From NCBI GenBank assembly GCA_030841035.1, contig JAVEDI010000042.1, positions 1 to 64,000 on the forward strand: a stretch of DNA of 64,000 nt, given 5' to 3'. Positions 9,260 to 18,661 of this stretch are shown here, piece by piece. Numbering within the stretch: position 1 is the first letter of the stretch; every line of letters starts with the position of its first letter. The stretch is from Actinomycetota bacterium (GTDB taxonomy: Bacteria > Actinomycetota > Actinomycetes > JACCUZ01). Under the pieces are notes generated by a model. That model saw only the letters and a program-made list of their open reading frames with translations. It ran no database searches and had not been told where the DNA came from. Both the position numbers and the translations under genes were made by a program.

Positions 9260-10318
9260 CTGCCCCTGTCACCGCCGCTCGGTCCGATGCTCGCCAAGTC
9301 GGTCAAGGGCATCCCCGAGGGCGACTACCTCTACGAGCCCAAGTGGGACGGCTTCCGCTGCATCGCCTTCCGCGACGGCGATGAGGTGGAGCTCTCCAGC
9401 CGCGGCGAGAAGCCGCTGACCCGCTACTTCCCCGAGGTCGTCGCCGCGCTGAAGGAGAACCTGCCCGAGCGCTGCGTCGTCGACGGCGAGGTCGTCATCA
9501 TGACCGGCGAGCAGCTGGACTTCGAGGCGCTGCTGCAGCGCATCCACCCGGCCAAGTCGCGGGTCGACCTGCTGGCCGCCGAGACGCCCGCGAGCTTCAT
9601 CGCGTTCGACCTGCTCGCGGTCGACGACGAGTCGCTCGTCTCGACCCCGTTCGCGCAGCGCCGCGAGCGGCTGACGACGCTGCTGGCCGACGTGCAGCCG
9701 CCGGTCTACGTCACCCCCGGCACCGACGACCTCGCCGTCGCGCGTGAATGGTTCGAGGTCTTCGAGGGGGCCGGCCTCGACGGTGTCGTCGCCAAGCCGC
9801 TCGCCGGGCCCTACCAACCCGACGTGCGCGCGATGTACAAGATCAAGCACGAGCGCACCGCCGACTGCGTGGTGGCGGGCTACCGCTGGCACAAGTCCGG
9901 AGGGGTGGTCGGGTCGCTGCTGCTGGGTCTCTACGACGACTCGGGGGCGCTGCAGCACGTCGGCGTCGCGGCCTCCTTCCCGATGAAACGGCGCGCCGAG
10001 CTGGTCGACGAGCTCTCGCCGTACGCCGTCGAGGACCTCGCCGGTCATCCGTGGGCTGCGTGGGCGGAGGCCGACGCCCAGGCGACCGGGCGGCTGCCGG
10101 GAGCGGTCAGTCGCTGGAACGCCAAGAAGGACCTGTCCTGGGTGCCGCTGCGTCCGGAGCTGGTGGTCGAGGTGGCCTACGACCACATGGAGGGCACCCG
10201 CTTCCGGCACACCGCGCAGTTCCGGCGCTGGCGTCCGGACCGCGAGCCCCGGTCCTGCACCTACGAGCAGCTCGACCGGCCCGTACGCTTCGACCTGGCC
10301 GAGATCCTCAGCGCCTGA
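9254..10318 (+). CDS. ligC: ATP-dependent DNA ligase (LigC type)
   Basis: A 354-residue ATP-dependent DNA ligase with adenylation and OB domains. The adenylated lysine is Lys30 in YEPKWDGFRC. Later nucleotidyltransferase motifs are CVVDGEV, FIAFDLLAVD, GLDGVVAKP and MYKIKHERTADCVV. The C-terminal OB domain holds the VEVAYDHMEGTRFRHTAQFRRWRPD block. It lacks fused polymerase and nuclease domains, so it is LigC-like; a stand-alone LigD-type polymerase lies at 15.5-16.6 kb. It is likely used in repair or alternative end joining rather than replication. Confidence 0.9.
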   Translation: MHLPLSPPLGPMLAKSVKGIPEGDYLYEPKWDGFRCIAFRDGDEVELSSRGEKPLTRYFPEVVAALKENLPERCVVDGEVVIMTGEQLDFEALLQRIHPAKSRVDLLAAETPASFIAFDLLAVDDESLVSTPFAQRRERLTTLLADVQPPVYVTPGTDDLAVAREWFEVFEGAGLDGVVAKPLAGPYQPDVRAMYKIKHERTADCVVAGYRWHKSGGVVGSLLLGLYDDSGALQHVGVAASFPMKRRAELVDELSPYAVEDLAGHPWAAWAEADAQATGRLPGAVSRWNAKKDLSWVPLRPELVVEVAYDHMEGTRFRHTAQFRRWRPDREPRSCTYEQLDRPVRFDLAEILSA

Positions 10319-10327
10319 AAGGACGCC

Positions 10328-10798
10328 GTGTACACCATCCTGCTGCTGACCGAGGACATGCTGACCGACCACGACGTGGCGCGCATCGCCGCGCTGCACG
10401 GCGACGAGCCGGTCGACGTGCACGTGCTGGTCCCGGCCGACGCGGAGCACAACCGGCTCATCGAGACGCTCGACGAGGTCGCCCTGGGCCGGCTGCACGA
10501 CTCGCACGACGACCCGACCCCGGAGCAGGCCGAACGGGACGCGATGCACGCGGTGAACGCCTCGGTCATGCTCTTCACGGTGGCGGGCGTCTCGGCTCGC
10601 GGCTCCATCACCGGATCCGACCCGGTGCCCGCGGCGATCAAGGCCGTGGCGCAGGACGACTCCGACGAGGTGATCGTCGTGACTCCCCCGCACCCGCTCG
10701 AGGACGGGCTGCACCGCGACTGGGCCTCCCGGTTGCGCGACGAGCTCGAGCTGCCGGTGCTGCACGTCGTGGCCGGCACCGACCGCGTCATCAGCTGA
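10328..10798 (+). CDS. Conserved hypothetical protein, possible nucleotide-binding stress fold
   Basis: A 156-residue acidic protein. It has alternating strand and helix segments (YTILLLTED, VDVHVLVPAD, DEVIVVTPPHP, LPVLHVVAG) reminiscent of a Usp/HUP-like Rossmann fold, but no clear G-2x-G-9x-G ATP motif. The GTG start follows AAAGGA with 5-base spacing and lies 9 bases after the ligase stop, so it is probably co-transcribed with ligC. The function is unknown. Confidence 0.65.
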   Translation: MYTILLLTEDMLTDHDVARIAALHGDEPVDVHVLVPADAEHNRLIETLDEVALGRLHDSHDDPTPEQAERDAMHAVNASVMLFTVAGVSARGSITGSDPVPAAIKAVAQDDSDEVIVVTPPHPLEDGLHRDWASRLRDELELPVLHVVAGTDRVIS

Positions 10799-10800
10799 CG

Positions 10801-10820
10801 GGCCGGTGACGGCACCGGCC
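10801..10820. terminator. Strong hairpin between convergent genes
   Basis: Two perfect 8-base arms, GGCCGGTG and CACCGGCC, are separated by a 4-base loop. The hairpin lies directly after the stop at 10798 and before the end of the minus-strand acetyltransferase, a typical place for a bidirectional terminator. There is no U-tract. Confidence 0.55.
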
Positions 10821-10833
10821 GGCGCCCCCGGCC

Positions 10834-11313
10834 TCAGCGCACCGGCCGCGCCAGGTGCAGCGCCGCGGGCCACCCCGCGTTGAACGCTTCGACCGGGCGG
10901 AACCCGGCCGACTCGTAGAGCGCCACGGCGGCGGTGCGCGAGCGGTCGACGTCCAGCAGGAGGGTCGCCCGGCCCATCGCCGCGGCGCGGCGCGCGGCCG
11001 CGTCCAGCAGCGTGCGGCCCACGCGGTGACCGCGAAGGCTCTCGACGACGTACAGGTGCTTGATCTCGAGCGCCCCGGGCACCGGGCCGGTGTGCGGCGC
11101 CAGGAACACGCAGCCCAGCGGACGACCCGACTCGAAGGCCACCAGGCTCGCCCCCTCGGGCGGGGCGTAGCGGCCCGGCAGCCCCGCCACCAGGGCACGG
11201 TTGTCGGCCGAGATCGGCTCGCCGTCGGCTACCCAGGTGCGCAGGTAGCCCAGCAGCAGCTCCCGCGCGGTCGCGAGCAGCGGCCCGTCGTGGGCGTCGG
11301 TGACCGTGAGCAC
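10834..11313 (-). CDS. GNAT family N-acetyltransferase
   Basis: A 159-residue GNAT acetyltransferase. Motif A is LEIKHLYVVESLRGHRVGRTLLDAAARRAAAMG, with the R/Q-x-x-G-x-G/A-like acetyl-CoA loop. The C-terminal part ends in the usual ALYESAGFRPVEAF strand-helix. The acceptor is unknown. The start is taken as the GTG at 11313, where homology-like sequence begins. Confidence 0.82.
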   Translation of the reverse strand: MLTVTDAHDGPLLATARELLLGYLRTWVADGEPISADNRALVAGLPGRYAPPEGASLVAFESGRPLGCVFLAPHTGPVPGALEIKHLYVVESLRGHRVGRTLLDAAARRAAAMGRATLLLDVDRSRTAAVALYESAGFRPVEAFNAGWPAALHLARPVR

Positions 11314-11391
11314 GCGGCCACTGTGCCATCGGCCGCGACTCGCGGAGCCAGACTGGTTGTCCGTGCACACATCTGGGCGTACCGTCGAGGC

Positions 11392-12000
11392 ATGGCAGCG
11401 ACTCCCGACACGGTGCACTGGCGCGGCGTGCACCACCTTGCCCTGGTCACGGCGGACATGGACGCAACTGTCCGCTTCTGGCACGGCGTCCTCGACGCCC
11501 GGCTGATCGCCACGATCGGCGTACCGGCGTTCAAGCACTACTTCTTCGAGATCGCGCCGGGCAACTCGGTCGCCTTCTTCCAGTACTCCGGGCAGCACCT
11601 GGAGACGTTCGCCAAGCCGGCAGGCGTCCCCTACGAGCACGCCTCGCAGTTCGACCACCTCTCGATGCACCTCCCGGACGAGGACGCCCTGCTGCGGCTG
11701 CGCGACCGGCTGAAGAGCCACGGCTGCGAGGTCACCGACGTGATCGACCACGGCTTCATGCGCTCGATCTACTTCAGCGACCCCAACGGCATCGCGCTCG
11801 AGGCGTCGTGGTGGACGCTCGACCCGACGGGCCGCCCGGTCGACTTCGCGGACGACCGGCTGTTCGCCGACGCCGACCCGGTGCCCGCCGTGCGTGAGCT
11901 GCGCGAGAAGGGCGCGCTCGACCACACCGTCGAGACGCAGCTGGTGGACGCGATCATCCAGGACATCTACAACACCACCGGCAGCAAGCCCGAGGTCTGA
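11392..12000 (+). CDS. VOC family (glyoxalase/dioxygenase-like) protein
   Basis: A 202-residue VOC metalloenzyme-fold protein made of two beta-alpha-beta-beta-beta units. Candidate metal ligands are His in VHHLALVTADMDATVRFW, His in QFDHLSMHLPDEDAL and Glu in DPNGIALEASWW. The C-terminal extension (about residues 150-202) is unusual for small glyoxalases. It lies 9 bases upstream of the acyl-CoA ligase and probably shares its transcript, so a role in the same catabolic route is likely. Confidence 0.8.
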   Translation: MAATPDTVHWRGVHHLALVTADMDATVRFWHGVLDARLIATIGVPAFKHYFFEIAPGNSVAFFQYSGQHLETFAKPAGVPYEHASQFDHLSMHLPDEDALLRLRDRLKSHGCEVTDVIDHGFMRSIYFSDPNGIALEASWWTLDPTGRPVDFADDRLFADADPVPAVRELREKGALDHTVETQLVDAIIQDIYNTTGSKPEV

Positions 12001-12009
12001 CCGCCCCAC

Positions 12010-13605
12010 GTGCCGGACACCGTCCCACAGCTGCTGCATGCCGCCGCCCAGCGCGACCCCGGGGGCACCTGGCTGCGCACCGACGAGGGCTCGCTGACCT
12101 TCGCTGCGACCGCGGCAGTGGTGCACCGCAGCGCCGCCCGGCTGCAGGCAGCCGGCGTCCGTCGTGGCGACCTGGTCGTGCTCACCGCGCGCAGCACGCC
12201 GCCCTACCTGCTGAGCCTCCTGGCCCTCGCCTCGCTCGGTGCGGTCGCCGTGCCGACCAACCCGGCGGGCTCCGCCGCAGAGCTCGGCGGGCTGCTGCGC
12301 CAGACCCGACCTCGGCTGCTCGTCACGGACGTCGACCTGCACGACACGGTCGAGGCGGCCGCAGCACTGGACGCGGCCACTCTCGGGTCGGCCGACGTCG
12401 GTCAGATCGCGGGTGACTGGCTCGCGCCGGACCTGTCCTACGGCGACGGGCCCCCCGTCGACGTACGGCCAGACGACCTGCTGGTGCTGATCCCCACCTC
12501 GGGCACGACCGGCGCCTCCAAGCTGGTCATGCAGACCCACCGGGCCTACACCATGGCGGGCGAGGGCTTCCCGTGGTGGATGGAGCTCGACAGCACCGAC
12601 CGGCTGATGACGTCGCTGCCGCTGTTCCACGTCAACGCACCGGCCTACTCGGTGCTGGGTTCCCTCGCCTGTGGCGCAGGGCTGGTGCTGCTGCCACGGT
12701 TCTCGGCCAGCGGCTTCCTGGACGCGGCCCGGCGGCACGGCGCGACCGAGTTCAACGCGATCGGTGCGATGCTCGAGATCCTGATGCGTCAGCCGCAGCG
12801 GCCCGACGATGCGGACACACCGTTGCGGCTGTGCTACACCGGCCCGTCCCCCGCCCGGGAGTGGCAGGAGGCCTTCGAAGCGCGTTTCGGGCTGCGGGTC
12901 GTGTGCGGCTACGCGATGTCCGAGTCGCCGTACGGCCTGATCTGGCGCCACGGCACCCGGCCGTTCGGCACGCTCGGCAGCGTGCGCCAGCACCCGACTC
13001 TCGGTGTGGTGAACGAGGCGCGCGTCCTCGACCAGAGCGGTGCCGCCGTCGGCGTCGGCGGCACCGGGGAGCTGATGCTGCGCAACCCGGCCGTCACGCC
13101 GGGCTACTGGGAGATGCCCGACGAGACCGCGCGCGTCATCGTGGACGGCTGGCTGCACACCGGCGACCTCGTCACCGTCGGGGAGGACGACACGTACACC
13201 TTCGTGGCCCGGCAGAAGGAGGTGATCAGGAGGCGCGGCGAGAACCTGTCCCCCGCCGAGGTGGAGGAGGCGGTCCTCGCGCATCCCGCCGTGCAGGACT
13301 GCGCCGTCGTGGGCGTCCCCTCCGAGATGACCGAGGAGGAGGTCAAGGCGTTCGTGGTGCCGCGCAACGGCAACGAGGAGGGCCTCGACCTCGCGCAGCT
13401 GCACGCGTGGACGGCGCAGCGGCTCTCGGCGTTCAAGGTGCCCCGGTTCTGGCAGGCTGTCGACGAGCTGCCGCGGACGGCCACCTCGCGGGTGGCCAAG
13501 CACCGGCTGCCACGGGAGCGCACCGACCAGGAGTACGACGCCGTGGCGCTGGCCGCGGGCGGCCAGGCAGCGGACACGGCTGCGAGCGGCAAGGACGGAC
13601 GATGA
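12010..13605 (+). CDS. AMP-forming acyl-CoA ligase
   Basis: A 531-residue member of the ANL superfamily that activates a carboxylic acid to acyl-AMP and then acyl-CoA. Visible motifs are the P-loop-like TSGTTGASKLVMQTH, CGYAMSESPYG (A5), DGWLHTGDLV (A7), RRRGENLSPAEVEEAVLAHP (A8) and the C-terminal catalytic lysine region TSRVAKHRL (A10). Its stop overlaps the start of the citryl-CoA-lyase-like gene by ATGA. That neighbour suggests a small-acid CoA pathway rather than long-chain fatty-acid activation; the substrate is unproven. Confidence 0.88.
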   Translation: MPDTVPQLLHAAAQRDPGGTWLRTDEGSLTFAATAAVVHRSAARLQAAGVRRGDLVVLTARSTPPYLLSLLALASLGAVAVPTNPAGSAAELGGLLRQTRPRLLVTDVDLHDTVEAAAALDAATLGSADVGQIAGDWLAPDLSYGDGPPVDVRPDDLLVLIPTSGTTGASKLVMQTHRAYTMAGEGFPWWMELDSTDRLMTSLPLFHVNAPAYSVLGSLACGAGLVLLPRFSASGFLDAARRHGATEFNAIGAMLEILMRQPQRPDDADTPLRLCYTGPSPAREWQEAFEARFGLRVVCGYAMSESPYGLIWRHGTRPFGTLGSVRQHPTLGVVNEARVLDQSGAAVGVGGTGELMLRNPAVTPGYWEMPDETARVIVDGWLHTGDLVTVGEDDTYTFVARQKEVIRRRGENLSPAEVEEAVLAHPAVQDCAVVGVPSEMTEEEVKAFVVPRNGNEEGLDLAQLHAWTAQRLSAFKVPRFWQAVDELPRTATSRVAKHRLPRERTDQEYDAVALAAGGQAADTAASGKDGR

Positions 13606-14411
13606 GCGACTACCCCACCTCGATCGGCACCTCCGACACGACGACCATCCGGCTGCTGGGGCACGACCTAGCCGGTGAGCTGATGGGCCAGGTCGGGTTC
13701 GGCGAGCTGGCGTTCTGGCTGGTGGCCATGCGCCGCCCGACACCCGGTGAGCTGCGGGTGTTCGAGTCGGTGCTCGTGGCGCTGGCCGACCACGGACTGA
13801 CCCCGACGGCCATCGCCGCGCGGTTGACGCTGACGGGCGCCCCCGAGTCCGTGCAGGGCGCCCTGGCCGCGGGGCTGCTCGGGGGCGGCTCGCGCTTCCT
13901 CGGCGTCACGGAGGACGCGGGCGCCTTCCTGGTGCGCGCACTCGCGTCCTACGGCGGCCCGCCGCCGGCCAGCGACGAGGCGTGGGACGAGGCCGCCCGC
14001 GCGGCGCTGACCGAGGCGCGCACGGCGCGCCGCCGGGTGCCGGGCCTCGGGCACCCGGTGCACAAGGACGGCGACCCCCGCACCCCGGTGCTGCTGCGGA
14101 TCGCTGCCGAGGAGGGGCTGCTGGGACCGCACCTGCAGCTGTTCCAGGCCATCGGCAGGGTGCACCCCGAGGTGCTCGGCCGCACGCTGCCGCTCAACGG
14201 CGCCGGCGTGTGCGGGGCCGCGCTGTGCGACCTGGGCTTCCCGGTCGAGATCCTGCGCGGCTTCGCGCTGCTGGCCCGCTCGGCCGGCCTGCTGGGGCAC
14301 CTGGCCGAGGAGATGCGCCGACCGATCGGGCCCGCGGTCTACGCGCACGTCGACCGGGCGGCCGAGTACCGGCCGCCCGGTGACGCCCCCGCCAACAGCT
14401 CGATGTCCTGA
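13602..14411 (+). CDS. Citryl-CoA lyase / citrate-synthase-fold protein
   Basis: A 269-residue protein, shorter than a full citrate synthase (about 430). It has the citrate-synthase small-domain features GLGHPVHKDGDPRTPVLLRIA and the LPLNGAGVCGAALCDLGFP helix region. This size matches stand-alone citryl-CoA lyase-like proteins, which cleave citryl-CoA or related acyl-CoAs. It is translationally coupled to the acyl-CoA ligase (ATGA overlap), a pairing consistent with activation followed by C-C cleavage. Confidence 0.78.
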   Translation: MSDYPTSIGTSDTTTIRLLGHDLAGELMGQVGFGELAFWLVAMRRPTPGELRVFESVLVALADHGLTPTAIAARLTLTGAPESVQGALAAGLLGGGSRFLGVTEDAGAFLVRALASYGGPPPASDEAWDEAARAALTEARTARRRVPGLGHPVHKDGDPRTPVLLRIAAEEGLLGPHLQLFQAIGRVHPEVLGRTLPLNGAGVCGAALCDLGFPVEILRGFALLARSAGLLGHLAEEMRRPIGPAVYAHVDRAAEYRPPGDAPANSSMS

Positions 14412-14424
14412 CCAGGCCGGTCAG
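14408..14424. terminator. Hairpin between convergent genes
   Basis: CTGACC and GGTCAG arms around a 5-base loop overlap the lyase stop codon and lie 5 bases from the end of the opposing gene. This is a candidate terminator; no U-tract is visible. Confidence 0.3.
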
Positions 14425-14429
14425 TACGG

Positions 14430-15245
14430 CTAGATGCGGAAGAACGAGTTGAGGAAGCGCGCGGCCACGTCACGGTCGCCACGCACCGTGCCCGAGTTGC
14501 TGCGCCCGAACGCGGTCAGCACCATGCTGCCCGCGTCGAACTCGATCAGGGCCGGCAGCTCCTCGATGCTGCCCGGCTCGTAGGTCAGCCCCTGGTCGGA
14601 CACCGACACCCGGTAGTCGCCGGCGTTGCGGCCGGTCACCCGGACGCCGATCTCGCAGGACTCGGTGACGGCCTTGGGGTCCACGGTCCCCTGCCAGATC
14701 GCGAACATGAACGGCACGAGCAGGTCGGCGGCGTCGCCGGACAGGCCGTGCGCGCGGCCCGAGCCCTGACGGATGTCCCAGGAGTGCACGGCGTAGTCCA
14801 TGAGCTGGCCGGCCGCGTAGAAGAACGCCGGCACGGGGCCCATGTAGGAGTGGGAGACCATTAGGCCCGTCCAGTCCTCGGGTCCCAGGGCCTCGAGCAG
14901 CTCGAGCATCTTGTGCCGGTCGGCCTCGAGCCGGTCGAGCATCACCCGCTGGTCCTCGCCGCGGAAGGCCAGGGCCCCCTCGTCGGCCAGCCGGCTCATG
15001 TTCGCCAGGCCGTGCGGCTCGGGTGCCGGGGAGCCGCTGCGTGCGGCGTCGAAGCTCGCGAAGTAGCCCTCGGTGGTGTCCACGATGTGTGCGACGAGGT
15101 CGCGCGTCGTCCAGCCGCTGCACGGCGTGGGCGCCTCCCAGGCTTCGGGAGCCGAGGCCAGCGCCATGAACCCGGCTGCCTCCTCGCGCACGACCCGCAG
15201 GATCGTGTCCTTGCCCTCGTAGGTCATCGCATTCCACTCGCTCAT
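14430..15245 (-). CDS. Mycothiol-dependent maleylpyruvate isomerase family protein
   Basis: A 271-residue DinB-fold protein of the actinobacterial family with the N-terminal signature [22 protein letters not shown] and later [13 protein letters not shown]. The three histidines of these motifs form the usual metal site. A C-terminal SCP-2-like segment (about 190-271, [19 protein letters not shown]) is present. Family members use mycothiol or detoxify electrophiles, but most are uncharacterised. It reads away from a 254-base non-coding stretch that contains a palindromic repeat. Confidence 0.82.
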   Translation of the reverse strand: MSEWNAMTYEGKDTILRVVREEAAGFMALASAPEAWEAPTPCSGWTTRDLVAHIVDTTEGYFASFDAARSGSPAPEPHGLANMSRLADEGALAFRGEDQRVMLDRLEADRHKMLELLEALGPEDWTGLMVSHSYMGPVPAFFYAAGQLMDYAVHSWDIRQGSGRAHGLSGDAADLLVPFMFAIWQGTVDPKAVTESCEIGVRVTGRNAGDYRVSVSDQGLTYEPGSIEELPALIEFDAGSMVLTAFGRSNSGTVRGDRDVAARFLNSFFRI

Positions 15246-15420
15246 CGACTGGCACCTCTCTCACCCGAGACGGCCGCCGCGGACCGCGGCGGAGGACGCG
15301 GACGACGTACGCCGAGATTGTTGCGCGGCGAACGGCTTTCCGTCCCCGCACCACACTCCACTCCGGCGGCGCTGTCAATGGGCTAACCGTGCGCTGGACG
15401 GCCCGGCGCGGGGCGACCCG

Positions 15421-15475
15421 CGTGATCGTGAGGGGATCCGGCACCACTTCGGTGCCGATCCCCCTCACGATCACG
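15421..15475. repeat. Palindromic repeat, copy 1
   Basis: Two 25-base arms (15421-15445 and 15451-15475) pair at 22 of 25 positions around the 5-base loop ACTTC. The arms begin CGTGATCGTGAGGGG and end GGCACC. Two further copies of the same design occur at 39233 and 39391. It sits between the polymerase gene, which ends at 15500, and the promoter side of the mycothiol-enzyme gene, both on the minus strand. It could be a REP-like element or terminator; the recurrence favours a repeat family. Confidence 0.8.
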
Positions 15476-15499
15476 GGGGAAGGGGGGCGGGGGGCGGGG

Positions 15500-16567
15500 T
15501 CACTCGGGCGGCTCGTCGGTGGGCGGGCGCTTGGCTCGGCTGGGCTGCACCCGCATCGGCTCCCCGGGCATCTTGGGGTAGTCGGGGGGGTAGGGCATGT
15601 CGCCCAGCCCCCTGTCGCGCTCGTCGCGCTCGTACCACTCCAGCAGCGGGCTCAGGTCGTGGTGCACCTCGTCGATGTCGCGGTGCAGGTCGCCGAGCCG
15701 GGCGAACCGCTCGGGCATGCTCAACACGGTGAAGTCGCGCGGCGTCACCTGGTCGAGCTCGTCCCAGACCACGGGCGCCGACACCGGCGCGTGCGGCAGC
15801 GGACGCGCGGAGTAGGCCGAGGCGATGGTGCGGTCGCGGGCATTCTGGTTGTAGTCGACGAAGATGCGCTGCCCCCGCTCCTCCTTCCACCAGTTCGTCG
15901 TCACCTGCATCGGCATCCGCCGCTCCAGCTCGCGGCCGAAGGCGATCGCGGCGTGGCGCACCTCGGTGAACGTCCAGCGGGTCTGGATGCGGACGTAGAT
16001 GTGCACGCCCCGGTTGCCCGACGTCTTCGGGAACCCCCGCCAGCCGAGCTCGTCCAGGACGGCCTGAGCCTCGTGCGCGACCCGCACCGCATCCTGGAAG
16101 TCCGTGCCGGGCTGCGGGTCCAGGTCGATGCGCAGCTCGTCGGGGTGGTCGACGTCGCCGCGGCGGACCGGCCAGGGGTGGAAGGTGATCGTGCCGAGGT
16201 TCGCCATCCAGGCGACGACGGCCAGCTCGGTGGGGCAGACCTCGTCGGCGGTGCGACCCGAGGGGAAGGCGATGTGCGCCGTCTCGACCCAGTCGGGGGC
16301 ACCCTTGGGCACCCGCTTCTGGTAGAACGCGTCGCCGTGGGGGTCCTCCCGAGTGGCCCGCTTGACCCCTTCGCGTACGCCGGCGGGCCAGCGCTCCATC
16401 GTCACCGGACGCTCGTGCAGCGCCCGCAGGATCCCGTCGCCCACCGCGAGGTGGTAGGTGACGAAATCGATCTTGCGGATCCCCGCCTCGGGGAAGTAGA
16501 GCTTGTCCGGGTTGGTCACCTTGACGGTGCGCCCACCGACCTCGAGCTCCACGAACGGCGATGCCAT
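15500..16567 (-). CDS. LigD-type DNA polymerase/primase domain protein
   Basis: A 355-residue stand-alone archaeo-eukaryotic primase-type polymerase like the PolDom of LigD. Metal-binding DLD is seen in [17 protein letters not shown]. The [12 protein letters not shown] motif and a downstream Asp ([14 protein letters not shown]) complete the active site. No ligase or phosphoesterase domain is fused. Together with the LigC-type ligase at 9.3 kb it could provide split NHEJ activities; Ku is not in the window. The C-terminal tail is Pro/Arg-rich. Confidence 0.9.
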   Translation of the reverse strand: MASPFVELEVGGRTVKVTNPDKLYFPEAGIRKIDFVTYHLAVGDGILRALHERPVTMERWPAGVREGVKRATREDPHGDAFYQKRVPKGAPDWVETAHIAFPSGRTADEVCPTELAVVAWMANLGTITFHPWPVRRGDVDHPDELRIDLDPQPGTDFQDAVRVAHEAQAVLDELGWRGFPKTSGNRGVHIYVRIQTRWTFTEVRHAAIAFGRELERRMPMQVTTNWWKEERGQRIFVDYNQNARDRTIASAYSARPLPHAPVSAPVVWDELDQVTPRDFTVLSMPERFARLGDLHRDIDEVHHDLSPLLEWYERDERDRGLGDMPYPPDYPKMPGEPMRVQPSRAKRPPTDEPPE

Positions 16568-16621
16568 GTCGGCACGCTACCGGGCAGGTGCCGCCCGCCC
16601 CCGTCGACGTACTGTCGTGTC

Positions 16622-17047
16622 ATGACCTACGAGATCGAGAAGTCCGACCAGGAGTGGCGCGCGCAGCTGTCCCCGGCGGAGTACCGGGTGCTGCGCGAGG
16701 CGGGCACCGAGCCCGCGTTCACCGGGGAGTACACCGACACCACGACGGTCGGGGTCTACCGGTGCCGGGCGTGCCAGGCGGAGCTGTTCCGCAGCGACAC
16801 CAAGTTCGAGTCCCACTGCGGCTGGCCCTCGTTCTACGCGCCCAGCGACTCGGACGCCGTAGAGCTGCTCGAGGACCGGTCGTTGCTGATGCGCCGCACC
16901 GAGGTGCGCTGCAAGCGGTGCGGCTCGCACCTGGGCCACGTGTTCGACGACGCGCCGCAGACCCCGACCGGCGACCGCTACTGCATCAACAGCATCAGCG
17001 TCAGCCTCGAGCCGGCCGACGAGGTCAGCGGGTCGCCGACCTCTTGA
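16622..17047 (+). CDS. msrB: Peptide-methionine (R)-S-oxide reductase
   Basis: A 141-residue MsrB that reduces methionine-R-sulfoxide in proteins. Two CxxC zinc pairs are visible (CRAC and CKRC), with [10 protein letters not shown] and the catalytic Cys in [13 protein letters not shown]. The alternative resolving Cys seen in some families is not obvious. It stands at the head of the haem block, the position it also has in M. tuberculosis (Rv2674). Its last 23 bases overlap the convergent PAP2 gene. Confidence 0.95.
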   Translation: MTYEIEKSDQEWRAQLSPAEYRVLREAGTEPAFTGEYTDTTTVGVYRCRACQAELFRSDTKFESHCGWPSFYAPSDSDAVELLEDRSLLMRRTEVRCKRCGSHLGHVFDDAPQTPTGDRYCINSISVSLEPADEVSGSPTS

Positions 17048-17954
17048 CCGGCCGCCGCCCGTCGGGCACGGCCGCGGCGACCCGTGCACCGTCGCCGGCC
17101 GCACCGCCCAACCGCTGCGGGCCGGCCGTCCCCTCGGTCTCCTGCGGGGGGTCCGGCTCGATGAGCCGGATCGCCGCGGCCACGATCGCCGGCGGGTCGT
17201 CGCGCACGTGCGCGGTCTTGCGGTCGAACGCGATGACCGCCTGCAGCAGCAGCCCGCCGACCAGGACGCCGCCGAGCAGGTCGCTGATCCAGTGGGTGCC
17301 GAGATAGAGCGAGGTCGCGATCGTCAGGGCCGTGAGCACCGACCAGCCGAGCAGGAAGCGCTTGACCGGCGGACGCTCGACGTAGCGGATCAACAGGTAG
17401 GCGATCATGCCCCCGGTGAGCACCATGTTCGACGAGTGCCCCGACGGGAAGATGATGCCGTGGTTGAAGACGGAGGGGTCACCCGTCTCGGTCTCGCTGC
17501 GGCCGATCAGCACCTTCATAGCGCCGACCACCACGTTGAGGATCACGAAGGCCGCCAACGCGAGCACGCCCGGCCGCCAGGTGCGGTGCCGCCGGGCCAG
17601 GAACCCCGCGACCACCAGCAGGATCGGCAGCAGCACCGATCGCTGCCCCATCTTGTCGTAGGCCCAGGCCCAGTCGTGCAGGGCCGGGACCGTCTCGCCG
17701 TGGTGCCAGCGCAGGAAGGCCTCGTCCAGCATGGTCAGCGGGCCCTCGACCAGGATGTCGGCGAGGACGTAGCAGAACGCCACGGTCAGCGCGACGGTGA
17801 TGCGGCGGCTGCGGGTGGTCAGTACGCGGCGGTACAACGCCGGTGGTGTCTGCGCCGCGACGGCCCCGTCCGTGCCCCCGCCGATGGCGTGGCGGGGGTC
17901 GCAGCCGTCAGGGCCGATGTCGTGACCCTCCCCCGAGCGGGGCGTCGCGCTCAC
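17025..17954 (-). CDS. PAP2 family membrane phosphatase
   Basis: A 309-residue membrane phosphatase with about six helices. Acid-phosphatase motifs are [14 protein letters not shown] (C1), PSGHSSN (C2, with the catalytic His) and [15 protein letters not shown] (C3, nucleophile His). It likely acts on a lipid phosphate or pyrophosphate at the outer face of the membrane. The GTG start overlaps the hemQ stop (GTGA), so it is translated as the last gene of hemG-hemQ. The link to haem synthesis is positional only. Confidence 0.85.
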   Translation of the reverse strand: MSATPRSGEGHDIGPDGCDPRHAIGGGTDGAVAAQTPPALYRRVLTTRSRRITVALTVAFCYVLADILVEGPLTMLDEAFLRWHHGETVPALHDWAWAYDKMGQRSVLLPILLVVAGFLARRHRTWRPGVLALAAFVILNVVVGAMKVLIGRSETETGDPSVFNHGIIFPSGHSSNMVLTGGMIAYLLIRYVERPPVKRFLLGWSVLTALTIATSLYLGTHWISDLLGGVLVGGLLLQAVIAFDRKTAHVRDDPPAIVAAAIRLIEPDPPQETEGTAGPQRLGGAAGDGARVAAAVPDGRRPVKRSATR

Positions 17955-18661
17955 GGCAGGGCCGCCACCAGCTCGGCCACCGGCTTGCGGCGCCCGGTAT
18001 AGAACGGCACCTCTTCACGCACGTGTCGCCGGGTCTCGGACCCGCGCAGGTGGCGCATCAGGTCGACGATGCGATGCAGCTCGTCGGCCTCGAACGCGAG
18101 GATCCACTCGTAGTCGCCGAGCGCGAACGAGTTGACCGTGTTGGCCCGCACGTCGGGGAAGTCGCGCGCCATCTGGCCGTGCTCGACGAGCAGGGCCCGT
18201 CGCTCCTCCTCGGGCAGCAGGTACCACTCGTAGGACCGCACGAACGGGTAGACGCACACGTAGTTGCGCACGACCTCGTCGGCGAGGAACGCCGGCACGT
18301 GGCTCTTGTTGAACTCCGCCGGGCGGTGCAGCGCCATGTTGGACCACACCGGCTCGCAGGCGCGGCCGAACGTCGTGCGCCGCAACCGGTTGTAGGCCTC
18401 CTGCAGGTCGTCGGAGCTCTCGGCGTGCCACCAGACCATCACGTCGGCATCGGCGCGCAGCCCCGCGACGTCGTAGGTGCCCCGGACGACCACGTCCTTG
18501 GCGGCGAGCTGCTCGAAGAGCTCCTCCACCTCGGCGGACAACGCCGCGCGGTCGTCGGGCAAGGCCCGCGCGACGCGGAAGACCGACCACATCGTGTAGC
18601 GGATGACCTGGTTGATGTCGCGGGCCTTGGGCCGGCTGCCGGATGTCGACTCAGCTGTCAC
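17951..18661 (-). CDS. hemQ: Coproheme decarboxylase (HemQ/ChdC)
   Basis: A 236-residue chlorite-dismutase-family protein catalysing the last step of the coproporphyrin-dependent haem pathway, peroxide-driven decarboxylation of coproheme. The actinobacterial N-terminal block [15 protein letters not shown] is present. The [13 protein letters not shown] segment carries the expected catalytic Tyr (Y138) and [11 protein letters not shown] the expected proximal His (H161). The GTG start at 18661 overlaps the hemG stop by 4 bases; an ATG at 18670 is an alternative. It lies directly after hemG, as in M. tuberculosis Rv2677c-Rv2676c. Confidence 0.93.
   Translation of the reverse strand: MTAESTSGSRPKARDINQVIRYTMWSVFRVARALPDDRAALSAEVEELFEQLAAKDVVVRGTYDVAGLRADADVMVWWHAESSDDLQEAYNRLRRTTFGRACEPVWSNMALHRPAEFNKSHVPAFLADEVVRNYVCVYPFVRSYEWYLLPEEERRALLVEHGQMARDFPDVRANTVNSFALGDYEWILAFEADELHRIVDLMRHLRGSETRRHVREEVPFYTGRRKPVAELVAALP

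Noticed and set aside
11314-13743. Minus-strand open frame opposite the VOC and acyl-CoA ligase genes
   Set aside because: Only its last 160 codons (GNAT acetyltransferase) show family motifs. The rest has shadow composition and is antisense to well-supported genes.
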